Shown here piece by piece: positions 1 to 12,121 of a stretch of 64,000 nt of DNA (positions are counted from its first letter, which is position 1; every line of letters starts with the position of its first letter). The notes below the pieces were generated by a model. The model was given only the letters and a program-made list of their open reading frames with translations. It had not been told where the DNA came from and did not search any database. This DNA is from Euonymus europaeus (Eukaryota; Streptophyta; Magnoliopsida; Celastrales; Celastraceae), in contig OY756967.1 in assembly GCA_963580455.1 (NCBI GenBank), forward strand, positions 12,546,501 to 12,610,500, in the 5' to 3' direction. The position numbers and the translations under genes are program-made.

Positions 1-134
1 GTTGCTCGGTTTACATTTTTTGTTGTTCTTCTATGTTAAATTTTACGAAAATGAGCTTCCAGGATTATTTCGATGCCAAAACACCAACTTTCTATGAGAA
101 ATGGACAAAATTTTTAAAAGCTCCTCCATAATGA

Positions 135-1415
135 GAGTTGAGCAACTTCGTACTATCAAAGTTGCTCGGTGTACACTTTTTAATTTTCTTCTATGTCAAA
201 TTTTATGAGTATAAGCTTCCAAGATTATTTCGATGCCAAACAGCAACTTTCCATGGCAAATGGGCATAACCGTTAAAAGCTCCTCCATAGAGAAAGTTGA
301 GCAACTTCGAACAATCAAAGTTGCTCGGTGTACACTTTTTATTGTTCTTCATTGTGAAGTTTTACGAGTACAAGCTTCCAGGATTATTTCAATGCCAAAA
401 CAACAACTTTCTTTGACAAATGGAAAAAATTGTTAAAAGCTCCTCCATAGAGAGAGTTGAGCAACGTCGGACCATCAAAGTTGCTCGGTGTACACCTTTT
501 AATGTTCTTCTCTGTCAAATTTTACGAGTATAAGCTTCCTAGATTATTTCGATGAAAAAACACTAACTTTCTATGAAAAATGGACAAAACCGTTAAATGC
601 CCCACCATAGAGAGAGTAGAGCAACTTCGGACAATCAAAGTTGCTCGGTGTACACTTTTTATTGTTCTTCTATGTTACATTTTACGAAAATGAGCTTCCA
701 GGATTATTTCGATGCCAAAACACCAACTTTCTATGACAAATGGACAAAATCGTTAAAAGCTCCTCCATAGAGAGAGTTGACCAATTTCGGACTATCAAAG
801 ATGCTCGGTGTACACGTTTTATTGTTCTTCTATGTCAAATTTTATGAGTATAAGCTTCTAAGATTATTTCGATGCCAAAACAGCAACTTTCAATTACAAA
901 TGGACAAAACCGTTAAAAGCTCCTTCATAGAGAGAGTTGAGCAACTTTGGACTATCGAAGTTGCTTGGTGTACACTTTTTATTGTTCTTCTATGTTAAAT
1001 TTTACGAAAATAAGCTTCCACGATTATTTCGATGTCAAAACACCAACTTTCTATGACAAATGGACAAAACCGTTAAAAGCTCCTCCATAGAGAGAGTTGA
1101 GCAACTTCGGACAATCAAACTTGCTCGGTGTACACTTTTTACTGTTCTTCTATGTTAAATTTTACGAAAATTAGCTTCCAGGATTATTTCGATGCCAAAA
1201 CACCAACTTTCTATGACAAATGGGCAAAACCGTTAAAATCTCCTCCAGAGAGAGAGAGTTGAGCAACTTCGGACTATCAAAGTTGCTCGGTGTACACTTT
1301 TTATTGTTCTTCTATGTTAAATTTTACGAAAATGAGCTTCCAGGATTATTTCGATGCCGAAACACCAACTTTCTATGAGAAATGGACAAAACTGTTAAAA
1401 GCCCCTCCATAAAGA
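135..1415. repeat. 8-monomer higher-order unit, copy 1
   Basis: This unit reads d-e-b-a-c-f-a2-g from one type d start (GAGTTG at 135) to the next (1416). Diagnostic variants appear in order: TTTAATTTTC, then GAGTACAAGC, then GATGAAAAAACAC near 553, then GTAGAGC, then GACCAATTT near 780, then CTTTGG at 945, then AAAATCTCC near 1236, then CCGAAACACC near 1358. The a2 monomer has a 2-bp GA expansion near 1250 (CCAGAGAGAGAGAG), which makes it 162 bp. Confidence 0.85.
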
Positions 1416-2530
1416 GAGTTGAGCAACTTCGGATTATCAAAGTTGCTTGGTGTACTAAATTTTCTTCTATGTCAAATTTTATGAGTATAAGCTTCCAAGA
1501 TTATTTCGATGCCAAAACATCAACTTTCTATGGCAAATGGGCAAAACCGTTAAAAGCTCCTCCATAGAGAAAGTTGAGCAACTTCGGACAATCAAAGTTG
1601 CTCGGTGTACACTTTTTATTGTTCTTCATTGTCAAGTTTTACGAGTACAAGCTTCCAAGATTATTTCGATGCCAAAACAACAACTTTCTATGACAAATGG
1701 AAAAAATTATTAAAAGCTCCTCTATAGAGAGAGTTGAGCAACGTCGGAACATCAAAGTTTCTCGGTGTACACCTTTTAATGTTCTTCTCTGTCAAATTTT
1801 ACGAGTATAAGCTTCCTAGATTTTTTCGATGAAAAAACACTAACTTTCTATGAAAAATGGACAAAACCGTTAAATGCTCCACCATAGAGAGAGTAGAGCA
1901 ACTTCGGACAATCAAAGTTGCTCGGTGTACACTTTTTATTGTTCTTCTATGTTAAATTTTACGAAAATGAGCTTCCAGGATTATTTCGATGCCAAAACAC
2001 CAACTTTCTATGACAAATGGACAAAATCGTTAAAAGCTCCTCCATAGAGAGAGTTAACAAATTTCGGACCATCAAAGATGCCCGGTGTACACGTTTTATT
2101 GTTCTTCTATGTCAAATTTTATGAGTATAAGCTTCTAAGATTATTTCGATGCCAAAACTGCAACTTTCAATGACAAATGGACAAAACCGTTAAAAGCTCC
2201 TTCATAAAGAGAGTTGAGCAACTTTGGACTATCGAAGTTGCTTGGTGTACACTTTTTATTGTTCTTCTATGTTAAATTTTACGAAAATTAGCTTCCAGTA
2301 TTATTTCGATGCCAAAACAGCAACTTTCTATGACAAATGGACAAAACCATTAAAATCTCCTCTAGAGAGAGAGTTGAGCAACTTCGGACTATCAAAGTTG
2401 CTCGGTGTACACTTTTTATTGTTATTCTATGTTAAATTTTATGAAAATGAGCTTCCAGGATTATTTCGATGCCGAAACACCAACTTTCTATGAGAAATGG
2501 ACAAAACTGTTAAAAGCTCCTCCATAAAGA
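1416..2530. repeat. Higher-order unit, copy 2 (7 monomers)
   Basis: This copy has the same variant order as the neighbouring units but one monomer fewer. Type f (CTTTGG at 2222) runs directly into the a2 body (AATTAGCTTCC near 2287 and AAAATCTCC near 2353), so f and a2 look fused. A 5-bp loss in the first monomer (GTGTACTAAATTTTC near 1450) gives 1,115 rather than 1,120 bp. Both fit unequal exchange. Confidence 0.8.
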
Positions 2531-2695
2531 GAGTTGAGCAACTTCGGACTATCAAAGTTTCTCGGTGTACACTTTTAAATTTTCTTCTATGTCAAATTTT
2601 ATGAGTATAAGCTTCCAAGATTATTTCGATGCCTAAACAGCAACTTTCTATTGCAAATGGGCAAAACCGTTAAAAGCTCCTTCATAGAGAAAGTT

Positions 2696-2723
2696 GAGCA
2701 ACTTCGGACAATCAAAGTTGCTC
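2696..2723. other. 9-bp inverted repeat with 10-bp spacer (recurs in most monomers)
   Basis: The left arm GAGCAACTT (2696-2704) and right arm AAGTTGCTC (2715-2723) are perfect reverse complements separated by 10 bp. The dyad recurs about every 160 bp. Type a, e, a2 and g monomers mostly keep all nine pairs. Type b (CAACGT) and type d (TTGTTC) have one mismatch. Type f has one mismatch from CTTGG. Type c (GACCAATTT with AAGATGCTC) keeps only about six. Short dyads able to form hairpins or cruciforms have been reported as common in centromeric satellites; a function here is inference. Confidence 0.85.
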
Positions 2724-2724
2724 G

Positions 2725-2732
2725 GTGTACAC
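2725..2732. other. GTGTACAC 8-bp palindrome (recurs in most monomers)
   Basis: GTGTACAC is fully self-complementary and lies two bases after the right arm of the inverted repeat. It is among the most constant parts of the monomer across the window, with few exceptions such as GTTTACAC near 49205, 52500 and 59859 and GTGTAAAC near 46807. It contains a GTAC tetramer, so RsaI sites should occur in nearly every monomer. Confidence 0.85.
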
Positions 2733-3810
2733 TTTTTATTGTTCTTCTTTGTCAAATTTTACGAGTATAAGCTTCCAGGATTATTTCGATGCCAAAACAA
2801 CAACTTTCTATGACAAATGGAAAAATTTGTTAAAAGCTCCTCCATAGAGAGAGTTGAGCAACGTCGGACCATCAAAGTTGCTCGGTGTACACATTTTAAT
2901 GTTCTTCTATGTCAAATTTTACGAGCATAAGCTTCCTAGATTATTTCGATAAAAAAACACTAACTTTCTATGAAAAATGGACAAAACCGTTAAATGCTCC
3001 ACCATAGAGAGAGTAGAGCAACTTCGGACAATCAAAGTTGCTCGGTGTACACTTTTTATTGTTCTTCTATGTTAAATTTTACGAAAATGAGCTTCCAGGA
3101 TTATTTCGATGCCAAAACACCAACTTTCTATGACAAATGGACAAAATCATTAAAAGCTCCTCCATAGAGAGAGTTGACCAATTTCGGACCATCAAAGATG
3201 CTCGGTGTACACGTTTTATTGTTCTTCTATGTCAAATTTTATGAGTATAAGCTTCTAAGATTATTTCGATGCCAAAACAGCAACTTTCAATGACAAATTG
3301 ACAAAACCGTTAAAAGCTCCTTCATAGAGAGAGTTGAGCAACTTTGGACTATCGAAGTTGTTTGGTGTACACTTTTTATTGTTCTTCTATGTTAAATTTT
3401 ACGAAAATGAGCTTCCACGATTATTTCGATGTCAAAACACCAACTTTCTATGACAAATGGACAAAACCGTTAAAAGCTCCTCCATAGAGAGAGTGGAGCA
3501 ACTTCGGACAATCAAAGTTGCTCGGTGTACACTTTTTATTGTTCTTCTATGGTAAATTTTACGAAAATTAGCTTCCAGTATTATTTCGATGCCAAAACAC
3601 CAACTTTCTATGACAAATGGACAAAACCGTTAAAATCTCCTCCAGAGAGAGAGTTGAGCAACTTCGGACTATCAAAGTTGCTCGGTGTACACTTTTTATT
3701 GTTCTTCTATGTTAAATTTTATGAAAATGAGCTTCCAGGATTATTTCGATGCCGAAACACCAACTTTCTATGAGAAATGGACAAAACTGTTAAAAGCTCC
3801 TCCATAAAGA

Positions 3811-5249
3811 GAGTTGAGCAACTTCGGACTATCAAAGTTGCTCGGTGTACACTTTTAAATTTTCTTCTATGTCAAATTTTATGATTATAAGCTTCCAAGA
3901 TTATTTGAATGCCTAAACAGCATGTTTCTATGGCAAATGGGCCAAACCGTTAAATGCTCCTCCATAGAGAAAGTTGAGCAACTTTGGACAATCAAAGTTG
4001 CTCGGTGTACACTTTTTACTGTTCTTCTTTGTCAAATTTTACGAGTATAAGCTTCCAGGATTATTTCGATGCCAAAACAACAACTTTCTATGACAAATGG
4101 AAAAATTTGTTAAAAGCTCCTCCATAGAGGGAGTTGAGCAACGTCGGACCATCAAAGTTGCTCGGTGTACACCTTTTAATGTTCTTCTCTGTCAAATTTT
4201 ACGAGCATAAGCTTCCTAGATTATTTCGATAAAAAAACACTAACTTTCTATGAAAAATGGACAAAACCGTTAAATGCTCCACCATAGAGAGAGTAGAACA
4301 ACTTCGGACAATCAAAGTTGCTCGGTGTACACTTTTTATTGTTCTTGTATGTTAAATTTTACGAAAATGAGCTTCCAGGATTATTTCGATGGCAAAACAA
4401 CGACTTTCTATGACAGATGGACAAAACCGTTAAAATCTCCTCCAGAGAGAGAGTTGAGCAACTTTGGAATATCAAAGTTGCTCGGTGTACACTTTTTATT
4501 GTTCTTCTATGTTAAATTTTATGAAAATGAGCTTCCAGGATTATTTCGATGCTAAAACAACAACTTTCTATGACAAATGGACAAAACTGTTAAATGCTCC
4601 TCCATGGAGAGAGTAGGGCAACTTCGGAAAATTAAATTTGCTTGGTGTACACTTTTTATTGTTCTTCTATGTTAAATTTTATGAAAATGAGCTTCCAGGA
4701 TTATTTTGATGCCAAAACACCAACTTTCTATGACAAATAGACAAAGCCATTGAAGCTCCCTCATAGAGAGATTTGAGCAACTTCAGACAATCAAAGTTGC
4801 TCGGTGTACACTTTTTAATGTTCTTCTATGTTAAATTTTACGAAAATGAGCTTCCAGGATTATTTTGATGCCAGAACACCAACTTTCTATGACAAATGGA
4901 CAAAATTGTTAAAAGCTCCTCCATAGAGAGAGTTGATTAATTTCGGACCACCAACGATGCTCGGTGTACACGTTTTATTGTTCTTCTATGTCAAATTTTA
5001 TGAGTATAAGCTTCTAAGATTATTTCGATGCCAAAACAGAAACTTTCAATGACAAATGGACAAAACCATTAAAATCTCCTTCATAGAGAGAGTTGAGCAA
5101 TTTCGGACTATCAAAGTTGCTCGGTGTACACTTTTTATTGTTCTTCTATGTTAAATTTTACGAAAATGAGCTTCTAGGATTATTTCGATGCCAAAACACC
5201 AACTTTCTATGAGAAATTGACAAAACTGTTAAAAGCTCCTCCATAAAGA
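3811..5249. repeat. Higher-order unit, copy 4 (9 monomers, rearranged)
   Basis: The unit starts d-e-b-a and then departs from the standard order. It includes monomers with CATGGAGAGAG near 4603 and a shortened TTGAAGCTCCCTCAT tail near 4750, and a diverged type c monomer with GATTAATTTCGG near 4934. The total is 1,439 bp, one base short of nine monomers. A similar run (CATGGAG, TTGAAGCTCCCTC, GATTAATTT) lies at about 21070-21430. Confidence 0.75.
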
Positions 5250-6529
5250 GAGTTGAGCAACTTCGGACTATCAAAGTTGTTCGGTGTACACTTTTTAATT
5301 TTCTTCTATGTCAAATTTTATGAGTATAAGCTTCCAAGATTATTTCGATGCCTAAACAGCAACTTTCTATGGCAAATGGGCAAAACCGTTAAAAGCTCCT
5401 CCATAGAGAAAGTTGAGCAACTTCGGACAATCAAAGTTGCTCGGTGTACACTTTTTATTGTTCTTCATTGTCAAGTTTTACGAGTACAAGCTTCCAGGAT
5501 TATTTCGATGCCAAAACAACAACTTTCTATGACAAATGGAAAAAATTATTAAAAGCTCCTCCATAGAGAGAGTTGAGCAACGTCGGACCATCAAAGTTGC
5601 TCGGTGTACACCTTTTAATGTTCTTCTCTGTCAAATTTTACGAGTATAGGCTTCCTAGATTATTTTGATGCAAAAACACTAACTTTCTATGAAAAATGGA
5701 CAAAACCGTTAAATGCTCCACCATAGAGAGAGTAGAGCAACTTTGGACAATCAAAGTTGCTCGGTGTACACTTTTTATTGTTCTTCTATGTTAAATTTTA
5801 CAAAAATGAGCTTCCAGGATTATTTCGATGCCAAAACACCAACTTTCTATGACAAATGGACAAAATCGTTAAAAGCTCCTCCAGAGAGAGAGTTGACCAA
5901 TTTCGGACCATCAAAGATTCTCGGTGTACATGTTTTATTGTTCTTCTATGTCAAATTTTATGAGTATAAGCTTCTAAGATTATTTCGATGCCAAAACAGC
6001 AACTTTCAATGACAAATGGACAAAACCGTTAAAAGCTCCTTCATAGAGAGAGTTGAGCAACTTTGGACTATCGAAGTTGCTTGGTGTACACTTTTTATTG
6101 TTCTTCTATGTTAAATTTTACGAAAATGAGCTTCCACGATTATTTCGATGTCAAAACACCAATTTTCTATGACAAATGGACAAAACCGTTAAAAGCTCCT
6201 CCATAGAGAGAGTTGAGCAACTTCGGACAATCAAAGTTGCTCGGTGTACACTTTTTATTGTTCTTCTATGTTAAATTTTACGAAAATTAGCTTCCAGTAT
6301 TATTTCGATGCCAAAACACCAACTTTCTATGACAAATGGACAAAACCGTTAAAATCTCCTCCAGAGAGAGAGTTGAGCAACTTCGGACTATCAAAGTTGC
6401 TCGGTGTACACTTTTTATTGTTCTTTTATGTTAAATTTTATGAAAATGAGCTTCCAGGATTATTTCGATGCCGAAACACCAACTTTCTATGAGAAATGGA
6501 CAAAACTGTTAAAAGCTCCTCCATAAAGA
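5250..6529. repeat. 8-monomer higher-order unit, copy 5
   Basis: This is a standard d-e-b-a-c-f-a2-g unit of 1,280 bp. Its f-a2 part resembles copy 3 at an offset of about 2,719 bp (CTTTGG at 3342 and 6061). Its last monomer, with TTCTTTTATG near 6421 and CCGAAACACC near 6471, is also the start of the 1,758-bp duplicated block, so the two features overlap. Confidence 0.85.
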
Positions 6530-8147
6530 GAGTTGAGCAACTTCGGACTATCAAAGTTGCTCGGTGTACACTTTTAAATTTTCTTCTATGTCAAATTTTA
6601 TGAGTATAAGCTTCCAAGATTATTTTGATGCCTAAACAGCAACTTTCTATGGCAAATGGGCAAAACCGTTAAAAGCTCCTCCATAGAGATAGTTGAGCAA
6701 CTTCGGACAATCAAAGTTGCTCGGTGTACACTTTTTATTGTTCTTCTTTGACAAATTTTACGAGTATAAGCTTCCAGGATTATTTCGATGCCAAAACAAC
6801 AACTTTCTATGACAAATGGAAAAATTTATTAAAAGCTCCTCCATAGAGAGAGTTGAGCAACGTCGGATCATCAAAGTTGCTCGGTGTACACCTTTTAATG
6901 TTCTTCTCAGTCAAATTTTACGAGTATAAGCTTCCTGGATTATTTCGATGAAAAAACACTAACTTTCTATGAAAAATGGACAAAACCGTTAAATGCTCCT
7001 CCATAGAGAGAGTAGAGCAACTTCGGACAATCAAAGTTGCTCGGTGTACACTTTTTATTGTTCTTTTATGTTAAATTTTATGAAAATGAGCTTCCAGGAT
7101 TATTTCGATGCCAAAACACCAACTTTCTATGACAAATGGACAAAATCGTTAAAAGCTCCTCCATAGAGAGAATTGACCAATTTCGGACGATCAAAGATGC
7201 TCGGTGTACACGTTTATTGTTCTTCTATGTCAAATTTTATGAGTATAATCTTCTAAGATTATTTCGATGCCAAAACAGCAACTTTCAATGACAAATGGAC
7301 AAAACCGTTAAAAGCTCCTTCATAGAGAGAGTAGAGCAACTTTGGACTATCAAAGTTGCTCTGTGTACACTTTTTATTGTTCTTCTATGTTAAATTTTAC
7401 GAAAATTAGCTTCCAGGATTATTTCGATGTCAAAACACCAACTTTCTATGACAAATGGACAAAACCGTTAAAAGCTCCTCCATAGAGAGGGTTGAGCAAC
7501 TTCGGACAATCAAAGTTGCTCGGTGTACACTTTTTATTATTCTTCTATGTTAAATTTTACAAAAATGAGCTTCTAGGATTATTTCGATGTCAAAACACTA
7601 ACTTTCTATGACAAATGGACAAAACCGTTAAAATCTCCCCCAGAGAGAGAGTTCAGCAACTTCGGACTATCAAAGTTGCTCGGTGTACACTTTTTATTGT
7701 TCTTCTATGTTAAATTTTACGAAAATGAGCTTCCAGGATTATTTTGATGCCAGAACACCAACTTTCTATGACAAATGGACAAAATCGTTAAAAGCTCCTC
7801 CATAGAGAGAATTGACCAATTTCGGACGATCAAAGATGCTCGGTGTACACGTTTATTGTTCTTCTATGTCAAATTTTATGAGTATAATCTTCTAAGATTA
7901 TTTCGATGCCAAAACAGCAACTTTCAATGACAAATGGACAAAACCGTTAAAAGCTCCTTCATAGAGAGAGTAGAGCAACTTTGGACTATCAAAGTTGCTC
8001 TGTGTACACTTTTTATTGTTCTTCTATGTTAAATTTTACGAAAATTAGCTTCCAGGATTATTTCGATGTCAAAACACCAACTTTCTATGACAAATGGACA
8101 AAACCGTTAAAAGCTCCTCCATAGAGAGGGTTGAGCAACTTCGGACA
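6390..8147. repeat. 1,758-bp (11-monomer) block, copy 1
   Basis: This block is repeated immediately downstream at an offset of 1,758 bp. Matching private variants include TTCTTTTATG, CTTCTCAGTC (6903 and 8661), a 1-bp deletion CGTTTATTG (7211 and 8969) and TTTTTATTATTC near 7531. I saw no difference between the copies in the stretches I aligned. Inside it, a 4-monomer module (about 7165-7803) starts again at 7804. Confidence 0.88.
7165..7803. repeat. 639-bp 4-monomer module (recurs at 7804, 8923, 9562)
   Basis: The module begins with a type c monomer carrying GAATTGACCAATTTC and the 1-bp deletion CGTTTATTG, followed by monomers with CTTTGGACTATC, GAGGGTTGAGC and CTCCCCCAGAG. The deletion marker recurs at 7211, 7850, 8969 and 9608, spaced 639, 1,119 and 639 bp. 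Full modules are at about 7165, 8923 and 9562; the one at 7804 is cut short near 8147. Confidence 0.8.
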
Positions 8148-9905
8148 ATCAAAGTTGCTCGGTGTACACTTTTTATTGTTCTTTTATGTTAAATTTTATG
8201 AAAATGAGCTTCCAGGATTATTTCGATGCCGAAACACCAACTTTCTATGAGAAATGGACAAAACTGTTAAAAGCTCCTCCATAAAGAGAGTTGAGCAACT
8301 TCGGACTATCAAAGTTGCTCGGTGTACACTTTTAAATTTTCTTCTATGTCAAATTTTATGAGTATAAGCTTCCAAGATTATTTTGATGCCTAAACAGCAA
8401 CTTTCTATGGCAAATGGGCAAAACCGTTAAAAGCTCCTCCATAGAGATAGTTGAGCAACTTCGGACAATCAAAGTTGCTCGGTGTACACTTTTTATTGTT
8501 CTTCTTTGACAAATTTTACGAGTATAAGCTTCCAGGATTATTTCGATGCCAAAACAACAACTTTCTATGACAAATGGAAAAATTTATTAAAAGCTCCTCC
8601 ATAGAGAGAGTTGAGCAACGTCGGATCATCAAAGTTGCTCGGTGTACACCTTTTAATGTTCTTCTCAGTCAAATTTTACGAGTATAAGCTTCCTGGATTA
8701 TTTCGATGAAAAAACACTAACTTTCTATGAAAAATGGACAAAACCGTTAAATGCTCCTCCATAGAGAGAGTAGAGCAACTTCGGACAATCAAAGTTGCTC
8801 GGTGTACACTTTTTATTGTTCTTTTATGTTAAATTTTATGAAAATGAGCTTCCAGGATTATTTCGATGCCAAAACACCAACTTTCTATGACAAATGGACA
8901 AAATCGTTAAAAGCTCCTCCATAGAGAGAATTGACCAATTTCGGACGATCAAAGATGCTCGGTGTACACGTTTATTGTTCTTCTATGTCAAATTTTATGA
9001 GTATAATCTTCTAAGATTATTTCGATGCCAAAACAGCAACTTTCAATGACAAATGGACAAAACCGTTAAAAGCTCCTTCATAGAGAGAGTAGAGCAACTT
9101 TGGACTATCAAAGTTGCTCTGTGTACACTTTTTATTGTTCTTCTATGTTAAATTTTACGAAAATTAGCTTCCAGGATTATTTCGATGTCAAAACACCAAC
9201 TTTCTATGACAAATGGACAAAACCGTTAAAAGCTCCTCCATAGAGAGGGTTGAGCAACTTCGGACAATCAAAGTTGCTCGGTGTACACTTTTTATTATTC
9301 TTCTATGTTAAATTTTACAAAAATGAGCTTCTAGGATTATTTCGATGTCAAAACACTAACTTTCTATGACAAATGGACAAAACCGTTAAAATCTCCCCCA
9401 GAGAGAGAGTTCAGCAACTTCGGACTATCAAAGTTGCTCGGTGTACACTTTTTATTGTTCTTCTATGTTAAATTTTACGAAAATGAGCTTCCAGGATTAT
9501 TTTGATGCCAGAACACCAACTTTCTATGACAAATGGACAAAATCGTTAAAAGCTCCTCCATAGAGAGAATTGACCAATTTCGGACGATCAAAGATGCTCG
9601 GTGTACACGTTTATTGTTCTTCTATGTCAAATTTTATGAGTATAATCTTCTAAGATTATTTCGATGCCAAAACAGCAACTTTCAATGACAAATGGACAAA
9701 ACCGTTAAAAGCTCCTTCATAGAGAGAGTAGAGCAACTTTGGACTATCAAAGTTGCTCTGTGTACACTTTTTATTGTTCTTCTATGTTAAATTTTACGAA
9801 AATTAGCTTCCAGGATTATTTCGATGTCAAAACACCAACTTTCTATGACAAATGGACAAAACCGTTAAAAGCTCCTCCATAGAGAGGGTTGAGCAACTTC
9901 GGACA
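8148..9905. repeat. 1,758-bp (11-monomer) block, copy 2
   Basis: This is the second head-to-tail copy of the preceding block. A third copy does not follow: after about 9942 the sequence reads TTCTTCTATG with TTACAAAAATGAG instead of TTCTTTTATG, and continues as another 4-monomer module to about 10200. The copy boundary is placed by where flanking similarity stops and could slide within a homologous monomer. Confidence 0.88.
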
Positions 9906-11206
9906 ATCAAAGTTGCTCGGTGTACACTTTTTATTGTTCTTCTATGTTAAATTTTACAAAAATGAGCTTCTAGGATTATTTCGATGTCAAAACACTAACT
10001 TTCTATGACAAATGGACAAAACCGTTAAAATCTCCCCCAGAGAGAGAGTTCAGCAACTTCGGACTATCAAAGTTGCTCGGTGTACACTTTTTATTGTTCT
10101 TCTATGTTAAATTTTACGAAAATGAGCTTCCAGGATTATTTTGATGCCAGAACACCAACTTTCTATGACAAATGGACAAAATCGTTAAAAGCTCCTCCAT
10201 AGAGAGAGTTGATTAATTTCGGACCATCAACGATGCTCGGTGTACATGTTTTATTGTTCTTCTATGTCAAATTTTATGAGTATAAGCTTCTAAGATTATT
10301 TCGATGCAAAAACAGCAACTTTCTATGACAAATGGACAAAACCGTTAAATGCTCCACCATAGAGAGAGTAGAGCAACTTCGGACAATCAAAGTTGCTCGG
10401 TGTACACGTTTTATTGTTCTTATATGTCAAATTTTATGAGTATAAGCTTCTAAGATTATTTCGATGGCAAAACAGCAACTTTCAATGACAAATGGACAAA
10501 ACCGTTAAAAGCTCCTTCATAGAGAGAGTAGAGCAACTTTGGACTATCAAAGTTGCTCTGTGTACACTTTTTATTGTTCTTCTATGTTAAATTTTACGAA
10601 AGTGAGCTTCCAGGATTATTTCGATGTCAAAACACCAACTTTCTATGACAAATGGACAAAACCGTTAAAAGCTCCTCCATAGAGAGAGTTGAGCAACTTC
10701 GGACAATCAAAGTTGCTCGGTGTACACTTTTTATTGTTCTTGTATGTTAAATTTTACAAAAATGAGCTTCTAGGATTATTTCGATGTCAAAACACTAACT
10801 TTCTATGACAAATGGACAAAACCGTTAAAATCTCCTCCAGAGAGAGAGTTGACCAACTTCGGACTATCAAAGTTGCTCGGTGTACACTTTTTATTGTTCT
10901 TCTATGTTAAATTTTACGAAAATGAGCTTCCAGGATTATTTTGATGCCAAAACACCAACTTTCTATGACAAATGGACAAAATCGTTAAAAGCTCCTCCAT
11001 AGAGAGAGTTGATTAATTTCTTACCATCAACGATGCTCGGTGTACATGTTTTATTGTTCTTCTATGTCAAATTTTATGAGTATAAGCTTCTAAGATTATT
11101 TCGATGCCAAAACACCAACTTTTAATGACAAATGGACAAAACCGTTAAAATCTCCTTCATAGAGAGAGTTGAGTAATTTCGGACTATCAAAGTTGCTCGG
11201 TGTACA
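9610..11206. repeat. 5-monomer (800-bp) tandem duplication
   Basis: Segments from about 9610 and about 10410 match at an offset of 800 bp: GAGAGAGTAGAGC near 9723 and 10523, TTACAAAAATGAGC near 9955 and 10755, GATTAATTTC at 10211 and 11011. The match ends near 10306 and 11106. The second copy begins with an a/c hybrid monomer near 10370, where the a-type start GTAGAGC is joined to the c-type GTACACGTTTTATTG. Confidence 0.75.
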
Positions 11207-12121
11207 CTTTTTATTGTTCTTCTATGTTAAATTTTACGAAAATAAGCTTCTAGGATTATTTCGATGCCAAAACAACAACTTTCTATGAGAAATTGAAAAA
11301 ACTTTTAAAAGCTCCTCCATAAAGAGAGTTGAGCAACTTCGGACTATCAAAGTTGTTCGGTGTACACTTTTTAATTTTCTTCTATGTCAAATTTTATGAG
11401 TATAAGCTTCCAAGATTATTTCGATGCCAAAACAGCAACTTTCTATGACAAATGGACAAAACCGTTAAAAGCTCCTGCATAGAGAAAGTTGAGCAACTTC
11501 GGACAATCAAAGTTGCTCGGTGTACACTTTTTATTGTTCTTCATTGTCAAATTTTACGAGTATAAGCTTCCAGCATTAATTCGATGCCAAAACAACTTTC
11601 TATGACAAAAGGAAAAAATTGTTAAAAGCTCCTCCGTAGAGAGAGTTGAGCAACGTCGGACCATCAAAGTTGCTCGGTGTACACATTTTAATGTTCTTCT
11701 ATGTTAAATTTTACGAAAATGAGCTTCCAGGATTATTTTGATGCCAAAACACCAACTTTCTATGACAAATGGACAAAACCGTTGAAGCTCCCTCATAGAG
11801 AGAGTTGAGCAACTTCGGACAATCAAAGTTGCTCCGTGTACACTTTTTATTGTTCTTCTATGTTAAATTTTACGAAAATGAGCTTCCAGGATTATTTTGA
11901 TGCCAGAACACCAACATTCTATGACAAATGGACAAAACCGTTAAAAGTTCCTCCATAGAGAGAGTTGACCAACTTCAGACAATCAAAGTTGCTCGGTGTA
12001 CATTTTTTATTGTTCTTCTATGTTAAATTTTACGAAAATGAGCTTCCAGGATTATTTCGATGCCAAAACACCAAATTTCTATGAGAAATGGACAAAATTG
12101 TTAAAAGCTCCTCCATAAAGA
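11207..12121. repeat. Satellite monomers without clear local higher-order register
   Basis: This is ordinary monomer sequence. One monomer lost 3 bp (CCAAAACAACTTTC near 11587, where its relatives have CAACAACTTTC). Monomers with the TTGAAGCTCCCTCAT tail (near 11783) are 159 bp. I see no other element here. Confidence 0.8.

Larger units (their letters stand above)
2693..2852. repeat. Representative 160-bp monomer (type e)
   Basis: This monomer shows the unit length exactly: GTTGAGCA begins at 2693 and again at 2853. It holds the 9-bp inverted repeat near its start, the GTGTACAC palindrome, an A+T-rich middle with AAATTTTACGAG, an AAGCTT hexamer in ATAAGCTTCCAGG, the block TTATTTCGATGCC, and a tail of AAAAGCTCCTCCATAGAGAG. 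It carries the type e features GAGTATAAGC and GGAAAAATTTG. Placing the monomer start at GTTGAGC is arbitrary, because a tandem repeat has no natural beginning. Confidence 0.9.
2531..3810. repeat. 8-monomer higher-order unit, copy 3
   Basis: This is a complete d-e-b-a-c-f-a2-g unit of exactly 1,280 bp between type d starts at 2531 and 3811. Its type b monomer carries GATAAAAAAACAC near 2949 instead of GATGAAAAAACAC. That change is shared with the next unit (near 4229) and with later units near 20857, 55601, 58801 and 61997. Confidence 0.85.

Noticed and set aside
10..26. CENP-B box in the monomer (CTTCGGACAATCAAAGT, monomer positions 10-26)
   Set aside because: It fits the first half of the core pattern NTTCGNNNNANNCGGGN (TTCG and the A) but has AAAG where CGGG is needed, so only six of nine fixed bases agree. 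The other candidate, TTTCGATGCCAAAACAC, lacks the A. Coordinates given here are monomer positions, not window positions.
204..225. TATA-box-like GAGTATAAGC in types b, c and d
   Set aside because: The string recurs with the satellite monomers and no gene lies downstream. It is part of the repeat consensus.
1245..1262. GA microsatellite
   Set aside because: CCAGAGAGAGAGAG is only the tail of an a2 monomer with one extra GA pair; it is too short to count as a separate repeat.
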